Source: Lota lota (Eukaryota; Chordata; Actinopteri; Gadiformes; Lotidae). Taken from it: DNA of 64,000 bases. Below the pieces are notes generated by a model. The model was not told the DNA's origin. It ran no database searches and worked only from the letters and a program-made list of their open reading frames with translations. Both the position numbers and the translations under genes were made by a program. The stretch covers positions 1,661,501 to 1,725,500 of the forward strand of contig JACYXH010000205.1 in the NCBI GenBank assembly GCA_026745465.1. The letters are read 5' to 3'. This document shows, one piece after another, positions 1 to 45,099 of this stretch (the stretch's first letter is position 1; every line of letters starts with the position of its first letter).

Positions 1-159
1 ACTGGACTGGACTGGGCTTTAATTGAGCTGTGTGTTTGTTACTAACGGAGATAACCGAGGACTTCAGTATTGACTTAACTCTTATCTGTACACCCCCACT
101 TCCTCTCTTACACTTTCTCCCTTTACACTCGTTCACCCCTCTGGCTTTTCTCTCTTCCT

Positions 160-349
160 ATGCCTTAGCTCTCTTCCTATGTATTATCTCTCCTCTTATG
201 TCTTATTTCTCTCTTCATATGTCTTATTTCTCCTCCTGTCTCATTTATCTCTTCCTATGTCTTATCTCTCTTCCTATGTCTCTTTTTATGTCTCCCTTCC
301 TATGTGTTATCTCTTTTCCTATGTCTTATCTCTCTTTCTGTCCTCCCAG
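160..349 (+). repeat. Tandem pyrimidine-rich repeat forming a long splice acceptor tract
   Basis: The word ctcttcctatgtcttat and variants recur about eight times, ending in the acceptor tcctcccag of the cpeb3 exon at 350. Confidence 0.8.
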
Positions 350-12751
<12,402 letters not shown>

Positions 12752-13719
12752 ACCCCAGGGGCCACTTGTCCGCCCCAGCCAACACCACCGGTCAGCGCTG
12801 CACTCCACTACTCCCCACCACCACCTCCACCTCCGCCACCGCCACCACCACCATCTAAAAAAAACCACAACAAAATACACAATTGAGGATGAGATACATG
12901 GGACTTTGTTTTTGTTCAAAGTAACACCACTCTTGTGTCCCCCTGCCCCGCCCCCTTCATAGGAAATATAATTGTATTGTGGGTGTGGGTGATTTCACCT
13001 GCGAGCGTTTATTCATTTCGAGGTTGCACTTTGGCACACAATTATTTAAACTTCATGCACCCACACATAACAGACACGTGCCCGTGTTGCCGAGGGCGTA
13101 GCTGAGGGTGCCCTGTTGAACCCCACTGTGCTGAGACGGAGGTGGGACCACACATCTATTCAAATTTATATTTTTGATGTCTATCTATACATAGATAATA
13201 TACATTTTTATTTAAAAGGAGCATGCACTTATTTTCAGAAAGATGTAGATATCTTGCCCCTTGTAAAAGAAAAAAAGACTATTGACATTTACCAAAGGCA
13301 GATGAAACTAATGCGTTGTAAAAGTCAAACTAGGCGACTAACAAGTCCATATTGGCCCGACTTAACGCAACACGCGGCTGTACTCACTCTCAATTTTGAC
13401 TCTGAAAACAATATGATTAATACCTCGCGAGTGCAGTCGGACTATTTCACTTTAAAACATTTTCTAGGGTTTTATTTTTATAATACATCAGTTTTCTTTT
13501 TAGTGTTATGTAAAATGTAATGCTGCAAAGGCTTTGCTGCTAAAAATCGGTGGTAGGAACGGATACCAATAAGTACTTTATTCAGGCTATGGTGTGAGGA
13601 CAGAACACACGTAGACAGACAGGTCACCTGGGGTTACCGGGGCGACGGGGTGGCACGCCCCTTTGACGTATGACTGCTATCCCAGTGGCGATAGTGGGGT
13701 GGTGGGGAGGGTGGTCTGT

Positions 13720-13741
13720 GGGTGGGTGGGTGGGGGTGGGG
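13720..13741 (+). promoter_or_regulatory. G-quadruplex motif in cpeb3 3' UTR
   Basis: Four or more G runs separated by single T (GGGTGGGTGGGTGGG type) on the mRNA strand, the most stable class of quadruplex loops. Confidence 0.75.
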
Positions 13742-13867
13742 TGGTGTTATGGGTGCAGGACGGTCTGCCCCCTATAACTGCATGTAATATTTCAGTCAGG
13801 TTGCTGCATGCGATAGAACTTTACGTATCACGTCTACTGTCGTTAGATTCCGCCTACCTTTTGCACA

Positions 13868-14023
<156 letters not shown>

Positions 14024-14567
14024 TAGAGAGCTTATCTTTTTTTTTAGGGGGCGGGTGAGGAGAGGGGCTATTGTTCTCTTAACAGCAACAACCATGTAGC
14101 TGGTGAACTCATCTAGTTAGAGGAAAACTATAGTAAAATAATCAACAACCTTTCAATAATCACAAAGCTAAATCAACGTAGGATTCCCGTTAACAACCGT
14201 CTGTTAGGTGAAGTACTTATTTTTTTGCAGTGATTGTTGATATAATTGTGCCATTTTCCTTTATTTTAATTGTATGTAGTTAGGTGAGAGTTTGCTTAGA
14301 ACTGTGATTTGCGTTAACTGTTGTTGATGTCTGACATAGAGTTCAACGTGAAACTTCATAACTAGCATATGCACATGTAAAAATGTTCTTAAGAAACACA
14401 CACGCACATGGACAAGTAAAGGATAAGCCTCTCACAACACTTGGAGCAGATAACATCCAGGAGATAAAAAACTAAGTGAGCAAAGCGAAGAGAGCCTTGA
14501 CAAAAAGCGATCGTTTGTGTCCCAAACATAACCAAAGAGCTCACGTGTTTGACCTGCGCACGGCTCC

Positions 14568-14690
<123 letters not shown>

Positions 14691-14808
14691 CTACCCACAG
14701 TAGAGTACTGTGCGCCTCAAGAGCTCATGAATGAGGTTTAAATATAAGCAAAGAAGAAGAAGCCTATGTGTGCAGTGACATCTGTAAGGGAAGAAGACTG
14801 TTGAAGTG

Positions 14809-14845
14809 TGGGGAGGGAGGGAAGGAGGGGAGGGGAGGGGTGGGT
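14809..14845 (+). promoter_or_regulatory. Second G-rich quadruplex-type stretch in cpeb3 3' UTR
   Basis: GGGGAGGGAGGG then GGGGAGGGGAGGGG on the mRNA strand, with A-containing single-base or short loops. Confidence 0.65.
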
Positions 14846-16790
14846 TGATTCTGTTTTCTTTTCCTTTTTTACCTGCAAAGCTTGAAGTCGAATAATGACC
14901 TGTTAAAATGGTGGACATATTTTTAATATCATACAGCCGAGGAGGGATGGTTTAGGACTAAAGGGCGGGGCTGGAGTTTTGTCCTTTTCGGGGCATCATT
15001 TGGATATGTTTGGCAAGGCGTGGCAGCAGCCCTTTGAGAGTGTATAATGAACGCAACACACAGAGAGACCTTGGGTATTGGCTGCCGAAAGTCTGCTGGG
15101 CGGTGCGGAGACGGCAGATCAGGTGGGGTTCTGGTTAGGGTGGGGGCAGGTTACACTGGTATCGTCAGGTTTTGTGGTAAATGCGGCCGGATCTTGCATC
15201 ATTGCGAGTCTTGTCTGTCGTTTCAGCGTGATGAGATTGTCTCCGTGCCGACTCCCCACAGTCTCCTTTTGTTTTTAGTCTCAGGCAGTAAAGTTGTCGA
15301 GGTCGACGTTAAGTACATTTTTTATTTCTTGGAAAAGAAGACGAAATTGAGCTTGGAACTGAGGATAATGAGTACTGATAAGAAGGCAAGGAGAGACTAA
15401 AACAAATGCTAACCTGGCTAGGCTGATATAGTATCCCTATGAACGGGAATTCTGGCTGTCGCTTCTTTCTCCACCCAGAAGAGTTTTTCTATGTTCGTTC
15501 CTTCTCAATGATAGACATTTGTTATGCACTACTCTTTGTATCTGAACAGTTTTGGACAGTCAGCAATTCTTTTTGTTAAAAGAGAAAAAAAAGGCGGTAA
15601 AGCATGCTTTTTTTGACTGACATGACATTTTTGCAATACCTCAATTTTGAAATATATTAGGAGAGAACCGATATTTTCTAAGTTTATTCAAATGAAAAAA
15701 AGAAATATATATCTATATATTAATTTAATTCTTAGAGAGAAATGATTTAACAGAGGTTGATTTTATTTTTTATCATGCTCATTTGCTTTAACTTTCAAAT
15801 TATTTTTTGACAATTGAGGGAGCTGGAGCTTTATAACTTTAATATAATGACGTAGTTAGTGAGTGTACATTCTACTTTATTACAAAGTAGTGAGTGAGTG
15901 CTGGTCTGGTTAAAAATAACCAGCCGAGGCACAGTGTCAACAAAACAAAACAAATAAGGAAATAATGCATTAGTAATCGTTTGAAAAAAATAATTATCAA
16001 CAAGAGATCCTTAATATATCGGGTGCTTGGAAAGAAAACTGAAGATACTTCCCTTGTTTTTTTTTTTATATTTATATAATCAATCATTTACTATGCTGAC
16101 CAGAATTTTTTTTTTTTTACTTTTTATGTTTCCTACAAATGTGTACTCTCTTTTGTTTTGTAAAGTAATAAAACACATGTTTGTTAGCCTGATATCATAA
16201 GGGGGGTTTAAAAAAATAAATGACTACATTAAAAAGGATGTCTGAGAGTCACTGACAAGCTGGGGATAAAAAATAATGTTCTTTTTTTTAACACAAAACA
16301 GACATAAGTGTTTCACCTGTAAAAGCCCCCCTCCCCAAAAGGTGCATCAATTAAATGGTGGCCTTCTATTCACGCAAGACTTGAATTAGTCCCATTTTTT
16401 AAGACTAAGAACCTTGATTCTTTGTTGTAATGTGCAATACTGTTTGTACTGTTTGTAAAAAAAAAAGAGAGAAAAAAACATGAAAAAAAGAGGCAAAATC
16501 TTTATTGCAGAATTATTTTCATTGCAAGCAATGTGATTCACTAAAATCATTTTCTACTGTGTGTTTACCTGCTAGTACCTTCCAGTGGTAATGTAGCCTT
16601 TGTACTGAGAAATTTTCATTATTTTTAGAACGTTTTGCTAAAAAAGAAAAGGATTAAAACATTTACATGTTTTTCATTTTTATTTAATATTTTCTTTACA
16701 GACTTATTTCTCAACCATTTAATAGTTATTTTTGTGGGAGACTTTCATATCTGGTCAATGTCATTAATATTATTTTGTATTTTTACTTTG

Positions 16791-16796
16791 AATAAA
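16791..16796 (+). terminator. Candidate distal polyadenylation signal of cpeb3
   Basis: AATAAA followed within about 30-60 bases by T/G-rich sequence. An alternative proximal AATAAA lies at 16167-16172. Confidence 0.5.
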
Positions 16797-16815
16797 TTAA
16801 TTTTATGATGCTAAT

Positions 16816-17048
16816 TATTTTAAGTTTATTTTCTGTTTGTCCTCCGTTTCATTTTGGAAGTAGGAAAAACAACTTTTTAATATTGTTGGTAAAGTGTCTT
16901 AGATTCTTGAAATGCTATGCTTTTTGTATTAATTTGCTGATGTTGCTTACACATTAGTGTGGAATGGATCTCCAAAAAGAAACCGAGGGAAAAAAACTCT
17001 CTCTCTCTCTCTCTCTCTTCTATATCTATATATCTATATATCTATATA

Positions 17049-17086
<38 letters not shown>

Positions 17087-18689
17087 TATATACACACACA
17101 AAACAAAGTAGTGGATCGTAATGTAATGATGGTTGGCAAAGGTGATGTAAACAAACTAATGGGCAATAAAATGAAATGGAGCATATGATTCTTTATGTTG
17201 TGACGTACGTGTGGAAGCTGGGAAACTGCCGCTGCTACTCCAGACACAACTTCCAAAACTGCAGCAATAGTACTTTTAGTTCCTAATAATTATTAGATGT
17301 GTCAGACCACAGGATCACGGTGCATGATCTAGCTGGAGCTTGCACAACTTTTTTTATTCACGTGAAACACTAAATAGCAACTCCCGAATAGGCCTTAATT
17401 ATTCAACATTTCCATATTAAGCCTCTGGTTCAACATTAATGCAATGTTGAATCCAGTCGCTTGAACTAAAGAGATGCAAATGAACACGTGTGATTGTATT
17501 GTATGAATGTATATTTTAGGTGTCGTGTGTGAATAAAATCAGGCGGAGTGTGGGGCATACATGATTTGGCTGCAGATTCCTGACTGCCCAAATTATCATA
17601 TATTCTCAGAGAGATGAGATCCTGATTTATAATGTTTATCAATTTGCCGTCCTTTGTTTTGTTGCATCAGTCATCAAACACTGCATACATCTAATGAAAA
17701 TGCTAATACCGATCTCTTGACCACCAGTTCATCAAGGTACCCTTAATGTCTCGAAAGAGGCTGGGTTTGCTACTATGTTTCTAAATGTATTACTGGCAAA
17801 GCAGTTATAGTCTAGCAATATTAATAACATGTGCAACTTAATAGAAAAAAAATAGTTAATGTAACTAATCTTACTGTATATTACGTCTGCTTCTGTGGTC
17901 AGTCTTAATGAGGTATGCTGTATAACGTAAAAACGTGATATTTATAGACAAGTTTGGTGTTCTCAATTTAGTCATTTACCAACAAGCCACTTCATAAATG
18001 TACCTTCTTTTTTTTTAACAGTCTTATTTTTTTTTACTCGACTTGAATACTGGTTCTTTAATATTGACAAGACATTTGAAAATGCTTACGTTGAATTGAA
18101 CTATGGTTGTCTACACTTTGCAATTCAGCTGTGATTATTCAGTGAGAAAAAAAAAAACAATGCTGAATGCGTCAGTTTCTATTACCCCTTACAAGTTTGA
18201 CCCTTTTCTGTATAAATAAGCTTATGTTATTAAATGTAGCTGTATGGTGTCGTGAACGCTTGTGGTCATTTGCCTAGCCTCTTCTACATCTTTCACCCTT
18301 CTGCACAAGACATCTACCAGGTTTGTATGCTCCTAGTTTGACAAAAAATAACCATGTGGAAAAATTGCAGCTTGACAAATCGAAATTAACAAAAAATAAA
18401 AATGTACATGAGGTGAATGACTGGACTGTAATAACTATACCCGATGAATACGTTTTTCACAGGTTTTTTCCATTGATACATCATTACTGCTGATTTAAGA
18501 GCATTCTGATCCTACATTAAAAAATTAAGAGTCACACTTGTAGCTTCTTCCATGTGCATAACCATGTGCATTCCATTGTTGTGTGTGTATATGAATATCA
18601 TTACCACCTACATGTTCCACCTTTTTAAAGTGCATAACTTGATAAAATCACAATCCCACACAAATCAGAACAATACATATTCAAAGTTC
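16816..18689. other. Tail-to-tail intergenic region between cpeb3 and btaf1
   Basis: AT-rich sequence without a credible ORF. It contains a compound simple repeat at 16997-17100, (CT)n then (TA)n then a short (CA)n, and several T or A runs. I see no gene, RNA gene or recognisable transposon. Several further AATAAA motifs occur (for example near 17532), so some of this may still be cpeb3 3' UTR. Confidence 0.5.
16997..17100. repeat. Compound (CT)n (TA)n (CA)n microsatellite
   Basis: CT units, then TA/TATC units, ending in a short CA run. Confidence 0.9.
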
Positions 18690-19651
18690 TGAAGAATTTA
18701 TTTCAATTCCATCAGTTTAAACAAATGGCAGCCATTACAGAAATATTTACAAGTCTGCTCTATAATATTTTTAAAATACTTTTGGAAACAAGTCCGTGCC
18801 GCAGCTTTTCACTTCCTGTAACGCTGCTTCAGTTCAGTGCTTTTCCAAGTCCGTCTTCCATTCAAACCATCTTTTTTCCCCCCCAAAGAGCAGGTCGGTG
18901 CATCTCTTCCCACCTCATACCCCGAATGATAAAAAAAGAAAAAAAAGGGGACAACCAACCTTTTTCAGCCCAAGCCTCAAAGTCACTATAAGTGTGCTGG
19001 GGGGTGGGCTCTGTGGAAACTATAGCTCCCCTAGAGGGCGGGAGACGTATGTCATCGGCTACAACACTACTCAGTCACTGTAGGACACGGCTGGATGCAG
19101 AGCACCCTGGTGACCGTGGCTCCGTAGAACAATACTTCACATCCTACCGACACTTGCTCATCTAACCGAACAAGAACCTGATGTTCTTCCTCACCGAGTC
19201 TAAAGTGATGACCTACGCAACTGGTTCTTAGTACTTGAAAGTAGTACACACGGCTCCACGCCGCCCCAGGAGAAGGGACCGAGGTGACATTAGAAACTAG
19301 TTAACACTGTTGGGTACTTTGGCGGATGCGAGGATCTACTCCGTGACGCCACCACAGAAATATCCACTTTATTAACAGAGTGCATGTGTACTGGAGAGAG
19401 TTAGAGTGGGCAGGCCAAATTGAAATGTATCACGACCACCCATCTCCTTCCATTTTGGAGTCTTAACTCCGGTGCACAGGTGTGTGGTTACTTTCGGGTA
19501 CTAGCATTCAGGAACACCTGGGTTTTGGCCAGTTTCATTCCTGAGGGGTTGCGTGGAGCGTACCAGGGCGGGGTTGGTGGTTGGGGGGGGGAGGGTGTGT
19601 GTGTGTGGTGGGGTTTCTGTAGACCAGGGGTGGAGGACGAGGTGGAGAGAG
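18690..19651 (-). other. btaf1: btaf1 3' UTR (extent inferred)
   Basis: Non-coding stretch after the btaf1 stop at 19652-19654. A minus-strand AATAAA reads from 18702 to 18697, placing the 3' end near 18.68 kb. No other gene is seen here. Confidence 0.5.
18697..18702 (-). terminator. Candidate polyadenylation signal of btaf1
   Basis: AATAAA on the minus strand about 950 bases after the stop codon, the first strong signal downstream. Confidence 0.5.
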
Positions 19652-40160
<20,509 letters not shown>

Positions 40161-40640
40161 GGTCAGATAGTTCAGCTACCGTCTCTCTGGTCCAACATTC
40201 AAGAGGACAGCAGAAGTTGTGCTGGGTCTTGTGCTGTGTGTGTGTGCTGTCTGGGACTACTTGGTGAAGTGACACGCTAGCTGTAGCCAACAAGGGCTGT
40301 GCTCCTCTAACACCTGAACCGTGCATCCAGTTCGCTAGCGTTTCATGGCTTCAAACTTGTTCCTCTTGTCTCTTCCGATATCTTCTTTCACACAATATCG
40401 CCAAATACTATACGCATATCAAACTATAGCTGGGGTTAACCTTCAGAAATACTTGCGGATAGATACTTTAACCTAATAAGATGGAAAGAGTAATTTTGTC
40501 GCAGGCTGAAGGAAACCCCGAAGACTGTTTTTATATGAGGAGCCATCTTGCATTTATTACTTCCTCCATGGCAGGCAGAAGCTGATTGGGTACAAGATGC
40601 GAGAAGAGCCAATCACAAAACAGAGCCAGAGTTAGAGCCC
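40161..40640 (-). promoter_or_regulatory. btaf1: btaf1 5' UTR and promoter region
   Basis: Sequence just upstream of the btaf1 start codon. It has a pair of oppositely oriented CCAAT-box motifs (ATTGG at 40584-40588 and CCAAT at 40609-40613) and no clear TATA box. The cc2d2b remnant points away on the other strand, so the 1.4 kb between them may once have been a shared two-way promoter. The transcription start cannot be read from the sequence. Confidence 0.45.
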
Positions 40641-40696
40641 ATACTGTCAATCATAGCGTGTCCCACCTAAATATCATTGTCCATAATCTATACTGA

Positions 40697-40805
<109 letters not shown>

Positions 40806-41960
40806 CAGGCTTATTATCTGCAAAAGTTTAATTTAGGCTTAACGTTACTAGTCTCAGCCTCTTCCGTTAATTTGCATTACGTCAGCATGTGGACAGGATG
40901 GCTCTGTGAGACGAGTATTTACCTAACTCTTATTTACCTATTTTTGTGTAATTTGTTCTAAATCAAGGTCATAAAAAGAACAGAGCAGCCGTTTAAAGAC
41001 GGAGCTGACCGTTGGCCAGAATCAAACGCACGCGCTCACAACGAACGGTTTTCTCTGCCGAAAACCTTTATAATGCTTCTGGTGATTTATGTAACCCTTC
41101 CTTTTCATAACATTTCGGATTAACGTTATATAACAATATGCATACTTTCTATAACATTTTGGAGGATTTGAAGAGACATATGGACAGCTAGATTAAGTCA
41201 GTCCGGGCGAGCGAAAAGAAAACAATTCAAAACACGTGTGACGAAGAGCAAAATGCCAAGAAGACACGTAATAATGAGCCTTTCACATCATTTAAAATTG
41301 AATTAAATTGTTAATCTGTCGTTGTACAAATGTGGATTTCGTTTATTTAAACAGTTTATGAAACCTCCCCCTAGTCGCAGCTTTTAATGCTCCTAAAATG
41401 ATTATAATAAGAAATATGCAGGACTGTGGGGATACATCATTAGTCATACATTTGATGATTTGGAAAAAGAAAATGAAGAACATCAACATAAGGAGGCAAG
41501 AGAGGATTCATCACCTTTCTGCAAGCAATGTCAAAATTTTACTCTTATTATTTTTAGGATGTATCAGCATCTGTTGTTATATATGTATAACAATAAGTTA
41601 TCAATATTGAGGAGAATGCTACGGACTCTGACCCACTCATTCCTGGAGAAATTGTCCAGCAAACTCTACAGCAAACTCATGTTTTTGTGCCAAGCCTTTC
41701 AGCTGGTAAGGTAAAGTTATGGTTGATATACCACCTGGATTTTGGAGCATATTTACTAAGAAATTATAATTTTTCCAACAGTACCCCAAGAACGGCTAGC
41801 ACGAGCTAATCTGAAGCTGTGTTACATAGAAGATGAAGGACTGTATGTGCAGGACAGACCTAAGGTTCCACGGTGGATCGCCAACAAAATGTCAAACCGA
41901 TTCATAGAACAAGGCAAGGTCAACCACGCTAGATTTAATGATAATACACATTTTAATAAT

Positions 41961-42025
41961 TGTACATTGTACCCAATCATTGGGTACATTGTACCCAATC
42001 CCATTGTACCCAATCATCATTGTAC
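41961..42025. repeat. Short tandem and palindromic repeat of attgtaccc type
   Basis: ttgtacccaatc recurs three times; 41969-41987 is a 19-base palindrome (gtacccaat-c-attgggtac). In an intron of the cc2d2b remnant. Confidence 0.8.
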
Positions 42026-44194
42026 CTAGACTATGATTAAGTAAGATTTGGTAATGACATATTACTTGAAAATGTCTAATCATAAAATGAGCAGCCAGGC
42101 GCCAGGCGGTCATTTCTAGTTTCTGGTTATAAAACATGATTATGCAATATCTAAAATAAGCACAGAGCAGAGTACTCTGCAATGTTTTGAATACAGCACA
42201 TCTGAGTCAAATATAAGGGTAATCTCTCTAAAGTAGAACAATTAAACTGGTTTCAAAATAGTGTACGGTAATCAAAAATCTAATAAAAGAGGATATGTGT
42301 GTTCTTACTGTTTATCATGGTCAACTATTAAGTCCTGTTAAGGTGAAAAACGTGTATAGTATATGAATGAATGAGTCTGACATGAATGTTCTGTTTACTT
42401 CCTATTACAGGGAGAGTGTTGGTTTGACCAGAGTGGCTGCCTGAAATCTCTGCCTGACCCAGTGCAGAGGAGCTGCTGCTTCGAAGCAGACCACCCTTCT
42501 GCAAGTCACTCTCCTGGCCTTAGTACTGTATACATAGACTGTATACATACACATTTGGAAATGTGCCTTCTGACACAAAACACTGTCCTCTTAATTATTT
42601 ATAACTATTTTTAATGACGGAGCAGAGGGAGGGATTGTTTCTTAAGTTAATATATATATATATATATATATTAAGAGAATATATATAAATAAATAAACTA
42701 CATAAACTTCTGACTGTGTAAATAAACTACATATTACTTAGTAGTGTATACATCATGTATTCACACATAAATGTCCAACTAAGATAACATTTTGATTAAT
42801 AAAATGTAATAATGCCATTATGTAACCTGCTGGCAACCAAAGGTGATTTTCCTTTACTCCGCACAGCCTTCCACAATAGCCTCAAACACATCTAGTAAAT
42901 GTGATGCAGCAATGTGGCAGCTTGACCTTAACCTGGCAGGGCTCATATTCACACATCACCCCCTGTTCAGTAGAGAACATGTGTTGGCACAAAACCTGTT
43001 AGAGATCTATGAACTCTACCGAAACAAACGCCAAATGCCAGATGCCACTACTGCCCTGCAGTGCAAAGTATTGTGTAACACTTAACATATGTGCACTTGT
43101 TTATGCCAACAATTGAAAGAAAAATTGAATATATTTTAAGTTAACACATGAAACTTTTGCCATGCAATATTAGCTAAAGGGATTGGAGAAATCGGAAAGT
43201 GGTGAACGTTATTGGTTCTTGGCAAGAAACCAGTTGGGAACGAAACGAGATAAGGTATGTTTGTTTATATTTTCATTTGGAGTTTTTTTGGATTTTCAAA
43301 AATAGGAGTTATGGATTTATTTAGTCCAACTGCTTGTGTGGATCTATATATTTTTCTGTAGAAATATCTGTGAGCTGAACCAAGAGATAGAAACAGACTA
43401 TCTCTTGAAGAACATATGTAATCGTTGGAACACCAATAAAAAACACAGAGCAGACAATGCATTCACAAGCACAAATGTCAAATTGCAGCTGCACAGGTGC
43501 ACGTTCTTATTCCCCTTTGGTCATCCTTTGGAAATACTTTAGTTCTTAACTCCCTCACTCCCTTCTGAACAGACTCAAAGACATGAGTGTGAACAAATCA
43601 GCAACCCTGAGTGGAAAACCAGAGGACATATTTGTGATAATACATGGGCAAGGAGAAATATTTTTGATGCATTGCATGGGGGTGTACATCAGTGCACCCA
43701 ATTGAAAGATTTGCCTGTTACAGACTGCAGATGATGGGATTTTCCAGCAACCATTAATATGTTTCAAAGAGCACCTGGACCAGGATGAGGAGGCTACTTC
43801 AGGCCCTGTGGAGCAATTGAGGAATCAGGCCAATCCAGCCATCTTGTGTAGTGATCTGATCCCTGTTCTCTCCAGAAGAAAATGTATCTCCCACCACTGA
43901 GCTGCCCCCTGTAAGTCCACCATTAACAGAACAACATTAGTCATTTGTTGAGTCTTGGCAGGAATTTACCCCAGAGCTGAAATTCCATTTGCTTTATTGG
44001 TTTTGACTTTTAGTGACACATTTATTTGGAGATTTGAGTTGCTGCACCACAAGATAACAGTGAACATATTCTACAATGAGAAGCTTGTATCCTTCTAAGA
44101 TCCAGCGTCTTTAGACAGTGACGTCAGAGTCAACATCCAGCAGATCTTTCACATACGCATAATGCCCAGCTCAGAGAATATAATGCTGCAGGTA

Positions 44195-45099
44195 CACAAT
44201 ATAGCCAAAAGTTTTGGGACGCCTGCCTTTACATGCACATGAAGGTTAATGACATCCCATTCTTAATCCGTAGGGTTTAATATGGAGTCTGCCCACCCTT
44301 TGCAGCTATAACAGCTTCAACTCTTCTGGGAATGCTTTCCACAAGGTTTAGGAGTGTGTTTATGGAAATTTTTGACCATTCTTCTTGAAGCGCATTTGTG
44401 AGGTCAGGCACAGATGTTGGACGAGAAGGCCTGGCTCGCAGTCTCCACTCTAATTCATCCCAAAGGTGTTCTATCGGGTTGAGGTCAGGACTCTGTGCAG
44501 GCCAGTCAAGTTCCTCCACACCAAACTCACTCATCCATGTCTTTATGGACCTTGCTTTGTGCACTGGTGCGCAGTCATGTTGGAACAGGAAGGGGCCATC
44601 CCCAAACTGTTCCCACAAAGTTGGGAGCATGAAATTGTCCAAAATGTCTTGGTATGCTGAAGCATTAACAGTTCCTTTCACTGGAACTAAGGGGCCAAGC
44701 CCAACCCCGGAAAAACAACCCCACACCATAATCCCCCCTCCACCAAACTTTACACTTGGCACAATGCAGTCAGGCAAGTACCGTTCTCCTGGCAACCGCC
44801 AAACCCAGACTCGTCCATCGGATTGCCAGACAGAAAAGCGTGATTCGTCACTCTAGAGAACACGTCTCCACTGCTCTAGTGGCGGTTCCATGAAGCTCTC
44901 TACGCACTGTTCTTGAGCTAATCTGAAGACCACACGAAGTTTGGAAGTCTGTAGCTATTGACTCTGCAGAAAGTTGGCGACTTCTGCACAGTCTGCATGC
45001 CAAGGTGCTTGATTTGATACACCTGTGGCCATGGAAGTGTTTGGAACACCTGAATTCAATGATTCTGAGGGGTGTCCCAATACCGTTGGCAATATAGTG
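44195..45099 (-). mobile_element. Tc1-like transposon, internally deleted copy
   Basis: The element is 905 bp with inverted ends beginning CACAATATAGCC (left) and CACTATATTGCC (right, read on the minus strand), flanked by the TA target duplication at 44193-44194 and 45100-45101. The minus strand carries remnants of a Tc1 transposase. An N-terminal helix-turn-helix piece (about 44900-45010) is joined to the catalytic part (44277-44795), which keeps the second Asp (FLFQHDCAP) and the Glu of [11 protein letters not shown]. The motif around the first Asp (SDESRF) is preceded by a stop codon and lies in another frame. Full-length relatives run about 1.2-1.6 kb, so this copy lost inner sequence and cannot code for transposase. 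It lies in the cc2d2b remnant. Confidence 0.92.

Noticed and set aside
44277-44795. A 172-codon transposase frame as an active gene
   Set aside because: It lacks the N-terminal DNA-binding part in frame, a stop interrupts the first catalytic motif, and the element is internally deleted.
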